64,000 nt of DNA from Bacillota bacterium (lineage in GTDB: Bacteria > Bacillota > Clostridia > Lachnospirales > Bianqueaceae): contig JAFZQZ010000096.1 in NCBI GenBank assembly GCA_017620135.1, positions 24,702 to 88,701 on the forward strand. The letters run 5' to 3'. The translations under genes and the position numbers were made by a program. Position 1 is the first letter of the stretch. Each line of letters opens with the position of its first letter. The notes under the pieces are model-generated. The model was not told the origin of the DNA and made no database searches. It saw only the letters and a list, made by a program, of their open reading frames with translations. Below are positions 1-11,900 of this stretch, in pieces.

Positions 1-515
1 TTTTCATAGAAAACCGGTACCGGTGCGATTCTTTCCGCAGCTTCTTTCAGGATCTCATAGCCGTCCACACTGCCTTCCAGATCCAGGATCTCCGGCAGCT
101 TCAGCGGCTCTCCGTCTGTCTGGGAAACATCGTAAACGTATGTCGGTTTAAAGAGTGAAATCGTCTGTTCAACGGTCTCTTTGATCCTGCTTTTTGTCAG
201 CGGATCGATCACTTCCCGTTCAATTTCCTTTTTGATCGGCGACGGTGCCAGGATCCGGATTCCCTTCTCTCCTTTCATTACATATCGGTTCAGATTCTTC
301 CAGGTCGTATATCCGGCAACCAAGGACGCGGAGGGGCATTGTAGAGCAATCAACAAGACGTTATTGAAACTGTAGTTATGAAACCGGCTCATGGTTTTCA
401 GATAATCCTTATACGTTTCACTGGTAAAGAACTGTTTCACGCCTTCCTCCAGCTGCTTGGAGATCTGCTCCATCTCGGCAGTACGTTCCTCTTTTGTTTT
501 CCATGGTTTGGACAT
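1..515 (-). CDS. ArdC-like antirestriction protein, N-terminal part (cut by window edge)
   Basis: Reading the minus strand from an ATG at 515 gives an open frame that runs off the left end (about 171 residues visible). The N-terminus begins MSKPWKTKEERTAEM and continues with FHNYSFNNVLLIALQCP, then a GYTTWKNLNRYVMKGEKG segment. That is the pattern of the ArdC-type ssDNA-binding N-terminal domain found on conjugative elements; family proteins protect incoming single-stranded DNA and normally carry a zincin-like protease domain further on, which is outside the window. A GGAAGGTGG ribosome site lies about five bases before the ATG. It is the last visible gene of the minus-strand element block and is separated from the small gene upstream by a terminator hairpin. 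The family call is by recognition of sequence pattern; full function depends on the missing part. Confidence 0.75.
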   Translation of the reverse strand, partial: MSKPWKTKEERTAEMEQISKQLEEGVKQFFTSETYKDYLKTMSRFHNYSFNNVLLIALQCPSASLVAGYTTWKNLNRYVMKGEKGIRILAPSPIKKEIEREVIDPLTKSRIKETVEQTISLFKPTYVYDVSQTDGEPLKLPEILDLEGSVDGYEILKEAAERIAPVPVFYE

Positions 516-548
516 GAATTACCACCTTCCTTCATTTGATTTTGGGTA

Positions 549-578
549 TAAAAAAGACGCCATCGTGTTGATGACGCC
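549..578 (-). terminator. Rho-independent terminator, minus strand
   Basis: The minus strand reads a nine-pair stem GGCGTCATC / GATGGCGTC (two G-U pairs) with an AACAC loop, followed directly by six T. It lies between the small gene at 605-781 and the ArdC-like gene at 515, so it may limit read-through into the latter. Confidence 0.6.
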
Positions 579-604
579 AGTTGATAGTATTAGTACTTAC
601 CTTA

Positions 605-781
605 TTAGTTGGGCTTATATCCTGTCTTTTCGCACAAATCATGAAAGCTCTTGTCATATTGGGCTTGGGAAATAACACCTTTCTTCAGAAATTCTTTCAA
701 TAGCTCTACTTGTTTTTCGAAGAGTGCGCGATTTTTCTCTTTATAACTCATGTGCTCCCATTCAGTTGGATACTTATTCAT
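605..781 (-). CDS. Small conserved element protein, unknown function
   Basis: A 58-residue protein starting MNKYPTEWEHMSYKEK. It is highly charged and probably helical, with the phrases LLKEFLKKGVISQAQYDKS and LCEKTGY. I recognise this kind of short protein as common beside ArdC-like genes on conjugative elements of Bacillota, but I know no function for it. The start at 781 is preferred over one five codons upstream because GAGAGG sits seven bases before it. A terminator hairpin follows the stop. No signal peptide or membrane segment is seen. Confidence 0.6.
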   Translation of the reverse strand: MNKYPTEWEHMSYKEKNRALFEKQVELLKEFLKKGVISQAQYDKSFHDLCEKTGYKPN

Positions 782-968
782 AACAATACCTCTCATGATT
801 CTTTATGCGCGACAAACATTAATTCTTAATATATGAGTAGAGGCTTTCATAGTCTCTGCTCTTTCTTTATGATGAAGGTGATTGGCCTGACGTAATCTTC
901 GATTGGGACACCACGCCCGGAGACAAATGTGTCAGCCCGCCTTCATTGTTCTACATTCGATTTGTAGT

Positions 969-1463
969 TTATTTGTATTCTGGCATATTTATGAACTGGA
1001 CCCCTTGCCCTTCTGCTACACCAACAAAAGTTTCACTTGAGAATCTGCCAATCGCAAGATAGTGTTCAATAACATATTTCGCAGTGTAAGGCATTTCCAA
1101 GTTGATGATTTCATTTATAGTAAACCATTTGGCTATACCTTCGTTCGATTGGATCATATCAGAACAATCCTTGTTCAGGTCAGCGAAGTAATAGTAGTTC
1201 TGTCTGATTTCTCCCTTGACGTTTCGCAAAGTAATATAACGCAACTGTAGTCTTTCAAGAGAGTCACGGCCAATACCAAGTTCTTCTTTCATTTCTCGCA
1301 AAATACAGGATTCAGGATTGTTGAGCTCATAATTCTCAAAATGCCCGCCGGCTGAGCCTGTCCAAACATTGTTTACAACCCTGCCACCTTTTCTGTAAAG
1401 CAGAAGCACCATGTCATCCCTAAAAATATATACAGAAGTCATATTCCGAAGTGTAGCGGTCAT
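969..1463 (-). CDS. NUDIX hydrolase
   Basis: A 164-residue protein with a NUDIX box at about residues 40-63: a GGHFEN entry, then ESCILREMKEELGI, which supplies the REUxEExGU metal-binding core. NUDIX enzymes hydrolyse nucleoside diphosphates linked to another group X, often oxidised dNTPs; the substrate cannot be told from sequence. The N-terminal SVYIFRDDMVLLLYRKGG strand-loop is typical of MutT-like members. The ATG at 1463 has GGAGG eight bases upstream and an extended -10 promoter about 40 bases upstream, so it is probably expressed alone. It lies in the element-like block with no functional link to its neighbours and is best read as cargo. Confidence 0.85.
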   Translation of the reverse strand: MTATLRNMTSVYIFRDDMVLLLYRKGGRVVNNVWTGSAGGHFENYELNNPESCILREMKEELGIGRDSLERLQLRYITLRNVKGEIRQNYYYFADLNKDCSDMIQSNEGIAKWFTINEIINLEMPYTAKYVIEHYLAIGRFSSETFVGVAEGQGVQFINMPEYK

Positions 1464-1501
1464 TCAGTTTCCCTCCACAAATCCAGATTTGTTGTTCCGA
1501 T

Positions 1502-1510
1502 AGTATACCA
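1502..1510 (-). promoter_or_regulatory. Extended -10 promoter for the NUDIX gene
   Basis: On the minus strand the sequence is TGGTATACT, an extended -10 (TGnTATACT), about 40 bases before the start codon. No good -35 is visible, which is normal for extended -10 promoters. Confidence 0.45.
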
Positions 1511-1637
1511 TATCTTACACATCCAGAAAAGGAGTCACACGCCATCAATTCTATATTTACCTTCTATACCCTCCCGGGATCTTTTCATCTTCCCGACTGA
1601 TGCCAGATCCCCAAATGGTATATCCTTGATTTGACTT

Positions 1638-2363
1638 TTATCTTGCCCTTCCTTTTAGTGACTGCAAGATCACATCTGTTTTCCTCACAGGTTCGATTTT
1701 TACCACATTATTTGCACATATCCCGGCAAACTCGTTTATATGATACAGTCCCAGTCCCACCTGGACATGGGTAGGATCGATATATCGGCATAGCTCAATC
1801 AGATCTGATCCATCCTTGAACTTCAGCCGGATTTCAGATCCATCTTTGAGAGTAAACATGTCCTGCATATCTCCGTCCCGGAATCGAATTCCTCGCTGCG
1901 CCTCCTGAATCTGATGATCCAGAAACTTTGTCGAATAGGCATAGATACCAAGCGTCACATCGGCCTTTAGATCGAGATCACATTTGACAAGAAAACTGTA
2001 TGCATCGGTTGTAATGCGGAATCCATAAAGCCGATCATTGATCTTTGCCTCGGGATGTCTGCTGCAGAATTCCCTCATTTCAGAAAGAGACTGGAAGCAG
2101 GTCTCTCCCAGTCCCATAATCATTCCTTCCTCTGCATTGCAGTATTCAGGTGTCCGCAGTTTATTGGACCATCCTTCATGCCAGGTTGGCTCAGGATCAA
2201 TTAACGGATCCTCTATCTTCTTGCCTTCCCACGATCCTACCATCTGGGTCTGACCTTCCAGCTGGCCGCTCTGACGGCCGAGAAAAGGGATCTCGCCAGG
2301 CAAGATCCCTCGCATAGTATAGTGGACAGGCATAATTCGTGTAACTGTTACTCTTTCACTCAT
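1638..2363 (-). CDS. Conserved hypothetical protein
   Basis: About 241 residues, soluble, no signal peptide or membrane segment. It begins MSERVTVTRIMPVHYTMRG and has a mixed alpha/beta look, including YGFRITTDAYSFLVKCDLD and a late VGLGLYHINEFAGICANN motif. I do not recognise a family. Two consecutive ATG codons (2366 and 2363) follow a GGGGGGAG site; the second has the better spacing. It overlaps the stop of the 76-residue gene upstream, so the two are translationally coupled and belong to the three-gene set starting at 2923. The operon position inside an element suggests an accessory role, but that is inference. Confidence 0.6.
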   Translation of the reverse strand: MSERVTVTRIMPVHYTMRGILPGEIPFLGRQSGQLEGQTQMVGSWEGKKIEDPLIDPEPTWHEGWSNKLRTPEYCNAEEGMIMGLGETCFQSLSEMREFCSRHPEAKINDRLYGFRITTDAYSFLVKCDLDLKADVTLGIYAYSTKFLDHQIQEAQRGIRFRDGDMQDMFTLKDGSEIRLKFKDGSDLIELCRYIDPTHVQVGLGLYHINEFAGICANNVVKIEPVRKTDVILQSLKGRAR

Positions 2364-2586
2364 CATTTTCTCCCCCCATTAAGTAGCTGAACAGTCGTCT
2401 ATTCTTCACGCTTTTCTTCATCTGGCTGATAATTTTGAGTTCTTCCAGACTAATTCCCTGCTCATAAAGTAAAGAATCCGTATCCAGTCCTTCCAGCTTT
2501 TTCTCATCAGTGATTCCAAGCGAGGACAGGCGGATAAACACTTTCACATACGCTTTCAGTCTCTTTTCCTGGTCTTTCTCTGTCAT
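2356..2586 (-). CDS. Small hypothetical protein
   Basis: A 76-residue charged, helical protein (MTEKDQEKRLKAYVKVFIRL ..., with a central DTDSLLYEQGISLEELK). The ATG at 2586 has a near-perfect GGAGGTGA ribosome site seven bases upstream, which is strong support that the frame is used even though it overlaps the previous gene by 80 bases in a different frame. Its own stop overlaps the start of the next gene. No family is recognised. An alternative reading, that this is the frameshifted tail of the upstream winged-helix protein, is less likely given the ribosome site. Confidence 0.6.
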   Translation of the reverse strand: MTEKDQEKRLKAYVKVFIRLSSLGITDEKKLEGLDTDSLLYEQGISLEELKIISQMKKSVKNRRLFSYLMGGENDE

Positions 2587-2923
2587 CAAAAGTCACCTCC
2601 ATTTCTTTCATCATTAACTGCAATCCATACCAGGTAAACGCATGCCAGTAGGTATGGTCAAAACGGCTGTCGTTGTAGCTGCCCTTGACAAGAATATGTG
2701 CATCCCGTAGGTTACGAAGCGCATCCAAACAACCGTCCTTGCTGTAGAATGGGAAGGATGCTGTCATATCTCTTCCGGATGCCTTGATCCAATAGTAGCC
2801 TCCTTTTTCATACGCAATCCCGCAACGAATCTGTTCCATCATTACATCAAACAGACGCTGAGCAATGATCGCTTCCCTTACCCCTAACTGACAGGCAAGA
2901 TTATGGTTGAATTCAATTTTCAT
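2507..2923 (-). CDS. Winged-helix protein like N-terminal domains of element replication proteins
   Basis: A 138-residue protein starting MKIEFNHNLACQLGVREAII. The pattern (NHNLACQLGVREA, a YYWIKASGRDMTASFPFYS stretch, then LRNLRDAHILVKGSYN and HTYWHAFTWYG) is what I know from the winged-helix N-terminal domain of DnaD-like or replisome-organiser proteins on phages and conjugative elements. Those bind DNA at replication origins. The usual C-terminal DnaD domain is absent, so this is a stand-alone or truncated version. AAGGAG lies 11 bases before the ATG at 2923; a TTG two codons upstream is possible. It is first in a three-gene overlapping set and is insulated from the giant gene by a terminator. 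Confidence 0.5.
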   Translation of the reverse strand: MKIEFNHNLACQLGVREAIIAQRLFDVMMEQIRCGIAYEKGGYYWIKASGRDMTASFPFYSKDGCLDALRNLRDAHILVKGSYNDSRFDHTYWHAFTWYGLQLMMKEMEVTFDDRERPGKETESVCESVYPPVLAWNH

Positions 2924-2940
2924 CTTCAAACAATCTCCTT

Positions 2941-2980
2941 AAAAAAGTTTGGCGGGACTCTGTTATTTCAGTGTCCCGCC
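2941..2980 (-). terminator. Terminator after the giant surface-protein gene (bidirectional form)
   Basis: Perfect eight-pair stem GGCGGGAC / GTCCCGCC at 2951-2980. On the minus strand it is followed by a run of six T (A run at 2941-2946); on the plus strand by four T. It starts 12 bases past the stop of the giant gene. Confidence 0.8.
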
Positions 2981-2992
2981 TTTTCATCAAAA

Positions 2993-5900
2993 TCATTTTC
3001 TTCTCATCTTCCATTCCTGATAAATGCACCAGGAAAGGAATCCGAAACTGATCATCAGCACCGCGATCCAGCAGATCACATTTGTGGTGTCACCTGTCTC
3101 CGGGTGCTTGGTTACATGGATCGTCTGATCCGCATCCTGCAGATCTTCATGCTGGCCGACGACTTTCTGGATATCCGTCTGAATCAGTGTTTCGAAGACG
3201 ACCAGATCGTGATCCGGATAGTCTTCTGCGTTCACCTGTAGCTGAATAGAAACCGTTCCGTCCGTTTGATCTGAAGTGAACTTTACTTCAACCTTGATTT
3301 CCTTTCCATCCAGCATTGCCGGTTTGCCAGTCTGCTTATCCATAAGCCTCGCCTGCAGTGTGTATTCCACACCAGGAATCAGATTCTTATAGCTGACAGT
3401 ATCCGTGATGGTAATCAGCCCGGCACTCACGTTCACCCGCTTCTGTCCGTTCACTGTTGCCAGTGTTCTGACCTCTGGGAAGTGGATGGACTGTTCTTCA
3501 TTGGAAAAATCTGCATGGGAGGCAATCTGTTTGTATTCGAAGAAGATATCCTCAAATACTACAACCGTTTTCCCTTCCAGTGCCGAACCATCCAGTTCAA
3601 AGAGCATTTCGATCTCTCCGTCCGGCTTATCAGTAGTAAAGGTAACACTGGTCATGACGGGCTCACCGTTCACCATCAGCATATCTTCGGTTTTCTTGTC
3701 CATCAGAGTGCCGATCACAGTATACTTTTTGCCCGGGATTAGGTTGTGATAACTGACTACGTCTTTGATCTGGACTTTCTCCTCCGCCAGAGCGGTATGA
3801 GTGCCTGTCTTGACATCGGAAGATGTTGTACGGATCTCCGGTACATAGATCGTCTGGCCATCATCTTCCAGATCTTCATGAGAAGCGATTTCCTGTTCAT
3901 TCAGGTAAAGCTTTTCAAAGATCACCAGTGTTTTGCCTTCCAGATCCGTTCCGTCCAGATCAAAAACTACCTCAACTGTTCCGTTCGCTGTTTCAGGGAT
4001 GAAGCTCATTCTGACTGGTTTCATGCCCGGAAGGACTTCGCCGGTTTCTTTATCCATTACAACACCTTCAAGGAAATACTCTCTGTCAGGAACCAGGTTT
4101 TCGTAACAGACAGTATCAATAATCTCGATCATATCATCCGCCAGTGACATTTGTGTTCCATTCTGATCTCTGGCTGTCGTTCCAATCTTAGGAATATGGA
4201 CCGATTGTTCCTCATCCGTAAAATCTGAATGTTCAAAGACTATCCATTCTTTGTACATGACCATTTCGAAAACAACAACCGCCTTTCCTTCAAGAAGGGA
4301 ACCGTCAAAGACAAATGTCAGTTCGATGCTGCCATCTGCTTTCTCTGCGATGAATTCTGCCTGAGCTTTCACAGGATTTCCCTTCCCATCCAACAATTGT
4401 TCTCCGGTTTCCTTCACATAGAGTTCACCTTCGACGGTATACTTCTTACCAGGAATCAGGTTTCTGTATTCCACCAGATCGATCAGCGTGATCTCACCGG
4501 AACCAGCAATATGATCATCCGTTTTCTGATCTCTTGCATGAGTTTCTCCGCCGGGGAAGTGGATCATCTGCGCTTCATCGTTTTCATCCACATGCCACGC
4601 AACGAGCGCTTCTTCTCCAAGGTGGATCCATTCAAAAGCTACGATGGTTTTCCCTTCAAGACCGGTTGCGTCAAAGTTGAATTCCATCTCGATCTCACCG
4701 TCCGGTTGATCCGGTACGAAATAGGCTACACTGACAACGTCATATCCGTCATATCTCAGGGTCTTCCCTGTATCCTGCTCTTGCAGAATACCGAGGACCA
4801 TATATATTTTACCGGGAATCAAATTGTAATAGGAAACAGTATCGATTACTTTTACCATGCCGTCTGCCGGGGCGATATGATCTTTTGTTTCGAAGTCCAG
4901 CGCAAGTGTCTGGATCCTGGGCACATGGATCGTCTGCTTTTCATCGGCAAAATCTTCATGAACCGCGATTACTTCATCGTTCAGACGAAGCTGTTCGAAT
5001 ACAACAAAGGTCGTACCTTCCCAGCCTTTGGCATCTATATTGATGATAACGTCTGCTACTCCGTCTGACGTTTCAGGTGTAAGCTTTGTTACGCTTCCAA
5101 CACCAAGCCAGGCTCCGGTATCCGCATCCATCAACGATGCGCATAGTTCATACTCTTTACCTGGAATCAGGTTCTTATAGTTGACTTTATCCACGATCAC
5201 TGCGTTGGAATCAGCCCACATAAGGTGATCTCCGGTCTTTGTATCGAAAGCCTCTGTCTCGATCCAAGGGAAGCTTACGGTCTGATCCTCATCTTCCAAA
5301 TCGGCATGGAAGAATACGTCTCTGCCTTCGTACTGGATAGACTCAAATGCCACGACGCTTTTGCCAGCCAGTTCTCTGCTGTCAAAGATAAAGGTAAGCG
5401 CGATCTCTCCATCCTTCTGATCCGCAATAAAAACAATCTCTGCTGTTACCGGTTCATCATCGATCAGGAGCGGCTCACCTGTTTCCCTATCCATGAGAAT
5501 GCCTGTTACGGTGTATTCTCTGCCTGGAATCAGGTTCTTATATTTGACCACATCCGTGATCTCTGTTCTTTCTGAAATCATGGCTGCATGCTCCTTTGTT
5601 TTATTATCCGTGGCAGTTGTCCCGCCGCCAGGGATATGAATGGTCTGTCCTTCATCGTTCAGATCTACATGGCTGGCGACAAGTACATCGCCCACATACA
5701 TCTCTTCGAATACGACCACATCTTCTCCTGCCAGACTTCTGGCATCGAAGATGAATTCCATCTGAACTTCACCATTCTCTGTCGTAGGAATCACATATGC
5801 CAAAGCTGTGACAGGATTCCCTCCTTCATCTTTTACCGGTTCTCCAGTGCCTTTGTTCATCAGTGTTCCCACCAGGATAAACGCCTCATTACGCGTCACA

Positions 5901-8900
5901 TTCTGATAGAAAACAGTATCAATAATCTTCGCGTTCTCCGCAGCAAGAGTAATATGATCCTCTGTCTGCGAATCCGTCGCGGTCGTTCCGATCTTCGGAA
6001 TGCGAACGGTCTGTTCTTCATCCGCGATATCCGTATGGACAGCAATCTGAAGATCATTCCAGCTCAGATACTCATATACCACCAATGCTTCACCCACGAA
6101 ATCATCAGCTACGGGAATGATCGCATGGATCACAGTTGAGCCGTCGGATTCCTCAGGCGTAAAAGATCTTTCACTGACAATATACTGTTCCTGACTTTCT
6201 GCTTCTTCTCCGGTAGAACGGAGCATGATGATGCAGCGCAGTCGATACTTCCTTCCGGGCACCAGATTTCTGTATTGGACTTCATCGATCACGGTGACCT
6301 GTCCATGATCCGGAATGGTTTGATTACCGTTTTCATCTCTGGCCTTGGTCTGAACATCCGGTACCTTGATCGTCTGATCCTGATCTTCGATATCCTTATG
6401 CTCAGCAATCACAGTATCATCCAGATACAGTTCCTCATAAAATATCAGGTCTCGTCCCTGCAGAGATTCAGCGTTTAGACTGATCATTACATCAGCGGTT
6501 CCATCCGAAGTTTCAGCAGTGAATTCCACACTTCCGACAACCGGTTTATCTCCGATGATGATAGGGCTTTTTGTTTCCTTATCCATCAGCACTGCTTTCA
6601 GCGTATAGGTCTTTCCGGAAATCAGATTTTCATAAGTGACTGTATCAATCAAAGTGATCGGTCCTGCACAGTTTGCAAGTTCTGTTCCCGTGATACTGTC
6701 TTTCGCTTTCGTTCTGATTTTCGGGATATAGACCGTCTGATCTTCATCCTCCAGGTCCGCATGGACGAAAATGTCCTTACCTTTATACTGAATCGTCTCG
6801 AAAGCCACCAGCGTATGATTCTCCAGCAGAGATCCGTCGAAGGTGAAACTAATCTCCACATATCCATCGGCTTTCTCTGCCGTGAAGGTTTTCTCAGCTG
6901 TAACTTCAATGCCATCCACAGTCAAAACATCACCAGTTGCTTTGTCCATCAGTTTTCCAAGCACAGTGTATTCTTTCCCGGGAATCAGGTTTTTGTATTC
7001 AACACGGTCAATAATGGTGATTTCCTGATCCGCAAAGGAGATGTGATCTCCTGTTTCCGAATCAGCAGCAGTCGTTCCGCCATCCGGTACATGGATGGTC
7101 TGGCCTTCATCGCTCAGGTCCTCATGTCGGCCGATAATTTTGCCTTCCACCTTCAGCTGTTCAAACACGACCAGGGAATGACCGGCCAGCTCGGATGCAT
7201 CAAAGGAGAACTCCATTTCCACGGATCCATTTGCACTTTCAGCCACAAAAGTTGCGACTGTCACGACTTTTTCTCCATTGATCAGCAAAGGATTTCCAGT
7301 TATCTGATCATACAGGATGCCTTCCAGGGTATAGGTTTTCCCTTGAATCAGATTTTTATAGGCAACAGTATCAATGATCTTCGCCTGTTTATCCGCCAGC
7401 ATCAGATGATCGTCAGTCTGGGCATCTTTGGCTGTGGTTCCGATTTGCGGGAATTTTACCTGCTGCTTCTGGTCTTTCGGATCCTCATGCAGGCAGATCG
7501 TTTTTCCTTCAAAGGATATATATTCATAACAGACCACTGTCTTCCCAGCCATATTACTGGCATCGAAGGTGAAGCTGTTCTGAACTGTTCCATCCGGCAG
7601 GCCTTCCGCATTCATCTCTGGTTTGAAAGTCATGGTGTGCTCAAAGATGGTATTGCCGTCTTGATCCATGATCACACCTTTTACCGTGACTGTCTTCCCG
7701 ATATAGCTCTGCATGTTCTGGTAGGAGATCGTATCCACAAGAATTACGCTTTCCTTCGCTTCACACAGATGGAGTCCATCGGCAGTCAGCTCGGTCGTAA
7801 TAGTAGGTTTCTCGAAATCGTAAAAAGGTCCCTTGTCCACGGTTTCGTTGTTATTTTTGATCTCGACCGTAAACGGCGCGATCAGTTCATAATCTTTGTT
7901 TTCTTCAGTTTCCAGTTCTTCGACGATATACTTTCCGTAAGGAAGTTTTCCAAGAGAAGAATCTTTCAGGTCTGTTCCGATCCAGAGAGAAGCATCGTCT
8001 TTGGAACTGTAATGACCATTGCTGTCTGTTTTAATCACAGCGGTATAGGCAGCGCCGATCATCTTGTTCCCATTCTTATCCAGCATGGTGATCCGGAAGC
8101 TGAATCCGCCAAGCGGGATCTGTTTCCGTCCATCAAGCTTATCGAACTCGAAGTCTCCTCGGATCCGGGTATCATCCACCTCAAAGCCGTCTTCCTGGAT
8201 CTTCGTATTACCGGTATAAAGAGCTCCGACGTTTCCGTTCATCTTCACCTGTCCGAAGAAGGTGCTTCCATAGCTGACAGTCGTCGCCTTATTGGTAAAC
8301 TCAGGATCGTTGTTATATCCTGTTGCCGCCTTCACCTCGGAAATGATGATCGTTCCAAGAGGAAGACCTGTATTGCCGCCGAAGCTGTAAAGCTCACTGC
8401 TTCCGGCTATCAGATATTCCTGAGAGAGTACTGCGATATACCGGCCCTGGCTGTCTTTCTTTGTCTCGATCGTCCAGGTTCTGGTCGGTGTATGCTGTCT
8501 GGCTGCGCTGATACTTTCATAATAAGCAGCATAAAACTCTATCTTGAATCTCGCACCTGCCAGATCTTCATCTTCTCCGTTTCCGTTATGCTTGTACACC
8601 TGGATCACTTCCGGATCATTCATCGGAACGTCTGTCATCTTCAGTTCCTTGCTGTCCCCGGGCTTCAGTACCACAGTGTAGATATTTGTATCTGTTAGAT
8701 AGCCTTTTCCCGATTTTGTTTCCTTCACATAGTAGGTGCCGGCAGGAAGATCGGTAACTACGTTCGTCTTTCCTGTTTCATCCTTTACGGTCAGCTTGGT
8801 TGGCCAGGGATTGGACAGTGTGTTTCCGTTCTTTGTCCGATAGATCGTATATTCCGTTCCAGTCAGGGAATAACAGCTGTTGCCGTTGGTCACGCTTGGA

Positions 8901-11900
8901 AGACTGGAAGCTTTCGTCAGGCTGAGCTCGGATGTTTTCGGCTTATCCTTGAAGGATACAGACTCCGTTTTTCCGACAGCCACTGTCACTTTCTTGACTT
9001 CACTGCTGATTTCATAGCTTCCGTCAGAAGGTGCTTTTGTTTCCTTCACATAGTAGGTACCTGCAACCGGAAGCTTCATTGTATTGGTATTCCCGGCATC
9101 ATCCTTGACTACCAACTTGGTAATGGATGCTCCGGTACTCGCGTCAACTGCTCCGGTAACTACCTGTGTACAGGCGGCATCAGTATAGACAGTGAACTCT
9201 GCTCCTTTGGACGAATAATTCGTATTGTTATCCGTAACCGCGGTATTGGAGGAAGTCTTGATCACTTTCAGCAAACCGGTATCATGGTCGTCCACCACAC
9301 CCAGTGAGTTGGTCTCTGTCGGTTTGATCACAACACTGTAGACTGTGGTATCCAGCAGATAGCCTTTCGGTGCCGTGATTTCCTTTACAGTATACGTTCC
9401 GGCATCCAGTTCCAGTGTATTGGTCTTGCCGTTGGCATCCGTTGTCAGACGGCCAACTTCGGTTGTTCCGCTGTACACGCCGTATACGGCTCCGGAAAGA
9501 GAATAGTTGGTGTTTCCACTGACCAGGCTGGGATTCTTCGGATTCTTCTGAATCACCAGATATCCGGTCTTGTCAGGCGCATCCATACCGCCGGCACGAG
9601 TGATCCAAACTTTGCCTTTATGAGGATCTTCGCTTCCATTGTTAAAGGACATCGAGTAATACTCCAGAGGAACGATTCTGGCTTTCATGCTGTAGTCGTT
9701 GGTATGCAGCATCCAGTGCAGTCCGTTCGCTTCTCCGATATAGATGCCGGCATGCTGGAGACGATAGTTCCCGTTGCCATCATAAATACCTGCCTGGTTA
9801 TTGGAGAACCGGATGATCGCTCCGGGATCCATATCATCGAGCATAGCCACAAAGTCATCATGGGTCATAGTGTAGTTGTCACAGACCTGGACATAGTAGC
9901 CATTGGCATCCTTGTAGTGATAGAGACCTTCCAAACCAGCTTCCACAGAACCGACATTGTTCCAGCTGTCAAAGGTTCCACTGAGATCGTTGGCCGTTCC
10001 ATAGCTGTAGGCATCATAGTAGGCTTTCCAGTCGGCATCGGTATACAGTTTCTGATAGATATATCCGAAAAACGTATTGACCAGACCGGCACACTGAACA
10101 CCGGAATAAGTTCCGGAATGAAGATAGGTATTCAGTTCTTCGAAGTCATCTGCCCCGATCCAGAGGTTGATGCCAGGCCATACACTGTTGGCTGTTCCGG
10201 ATCCGATCGCCCCTCCATCCGTATAAGGAATGGATCCACTCATCATGGCCTGTCCTTCAGTTGTACTGTACAGACCATCGGCTGTTCCGTTCACTACCTG
10301 CCAGGCATAGGCTGAAGACAGATAAGCAGACACATCAAAGCCGATCGCCTGTGCAAAACGGAGGACCGCATTTGTTTCCAGGGTCATACCATCCGTGTAA
10401 GCAGCGTTGGTACCGCCGGATTTCATCATCAGCCCTCTGGACATTTCTTTCCCTGCCAGAACTCTGACTACAGATCCGTCTGTGGGGATCTGATAGAAAC
10501 CTTCTTTATCACGGTAGATCTCAACCATTTCGCCAGTCAGCGAATATGCTGTTACGGGAATGGCGTATCCGAAAGCATCATAAGCATCCATCCTGATAAC
10601 TTCGGGATCGGTCAGCTTCAGGAGATGTCCGTCTTCGGCGTACACCTCTTTACCGGTTTTGGCATCCCGGTAAACGTAGGGGATAGTTTCCATAAAGTAC
10701 TTGTACGACTCTTCCTCAGTGATCAGGTGGATCGTGCCATAGTTATAATTGAGGTCAAACACGATCGTGACCGGATACAGATAGTAATAGGGATCAACAT
10801 TCTCATCATTTACGATGACTTCGAAATGAAGATGTGCTCCCGTGCTCCTGCCGGTAGATCCCACACGTCCGATCTGCTGTCCTTCAGCAACTTCCATGCC
10901 TTCACTGATGTTGATCTCACTCAGGTGGGCATATCTTGTCACCAGACCGTCTTCATGCTGAATATCCACGTAGTTTCCATAGCTGTCTTCCACTGTTCCG
11001 TTCCATACATGGGTAACTGCGACCGTGCCGGCTTTCACCGTAATAACCGGTGAACCGTCACCGGCCGCCAGATCAATTCCCTGGTGGGGAGAAGAATGAT
11101 CATCATCCACCTGCCCGAATAAAGTGGTGATAACTCCTTCCTCTGTCAGTGGATAGCTAACCTTTCCTCCCACGGAAAACTCATACCAGGCTTCTAGCGG
11201 GACAAAGGGATCAGGAACTATGACGATATCTTCCAGCGGCTCTTCAGACTCGTCTTCCGTCTCACTTTCCACGGCCCTTTCTGATTTTTCGGATTCCTCT
11301 GAGATTTCGCGGCTTTCTTCCTGCTCGGTTTTTTCTTCATTAAGGCCTTCTGTCTCGCTATCCCGGGATTCCTCAGATTCTTCAGAAAGCTCTTCCGACA
11401 TTTCCGAGCTTTCTTCTTTCTCCATTTCCGGCACCGGCTCCTCCTCGGATTCTTCAGTTACGCTCGAATCAGGATTTTCTTCCGATTCTTCAGCATTTAC
11501 AGGCTCTTCAATCTCTTTAGAAACCTCCACTTCCTCAGATTCCTCATCGAGTTCTTCATCCGAATCTTCGTATTCTTCCGCAGACTCTTCGGCCTGTTCC
11601 TCGACAACTTCAGATAATTCATCATTCTGCTCCCCCTGCTCGGAGGATTCCTCTATGATGGTATCTTCTGGTTCTTCTTCTGGTTCAGAGGAGTTTTCAT
11701 CGATATTTGATTCTTCCTCCTGAACCGGTTCGATCTCATCAGCCACGATTTCTTCTTCAGCTGATGTCTCCTCATCTTCCTGGATTGGCTGCGCTGTCTC
11801 CTGTTCTTCCAGATCAGGATCAGTGACATTCTTTTCCGGAGTGATCACGATCTCTTCTCCGGTAATGGAGATGCCGCTGTCTTCCATCTCAGCTGCAAAC

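Noticed and set aside
852..1061. Plus-strand frame with DWPDVIFDWDTTPGDK in the gap before the NUDIX gene
   Set aside because: No start codon or ribosome site and it runs into the NUDIX coding region on the other strand.
6761..8698. 645-codon plus-strand open frame opposite the giant gene
   Set aside because: It is the antisense of the ester-bond repeats; no ribosome site or protein-like motifs, and similar antisense frames recur at each repeat.
11220..11723. Ser-rich plus-strand frame
   Set aside because: Mirror of the Glu/Ser stalk codons (GAA/GAG/TCC on the minus strand); not a gene.
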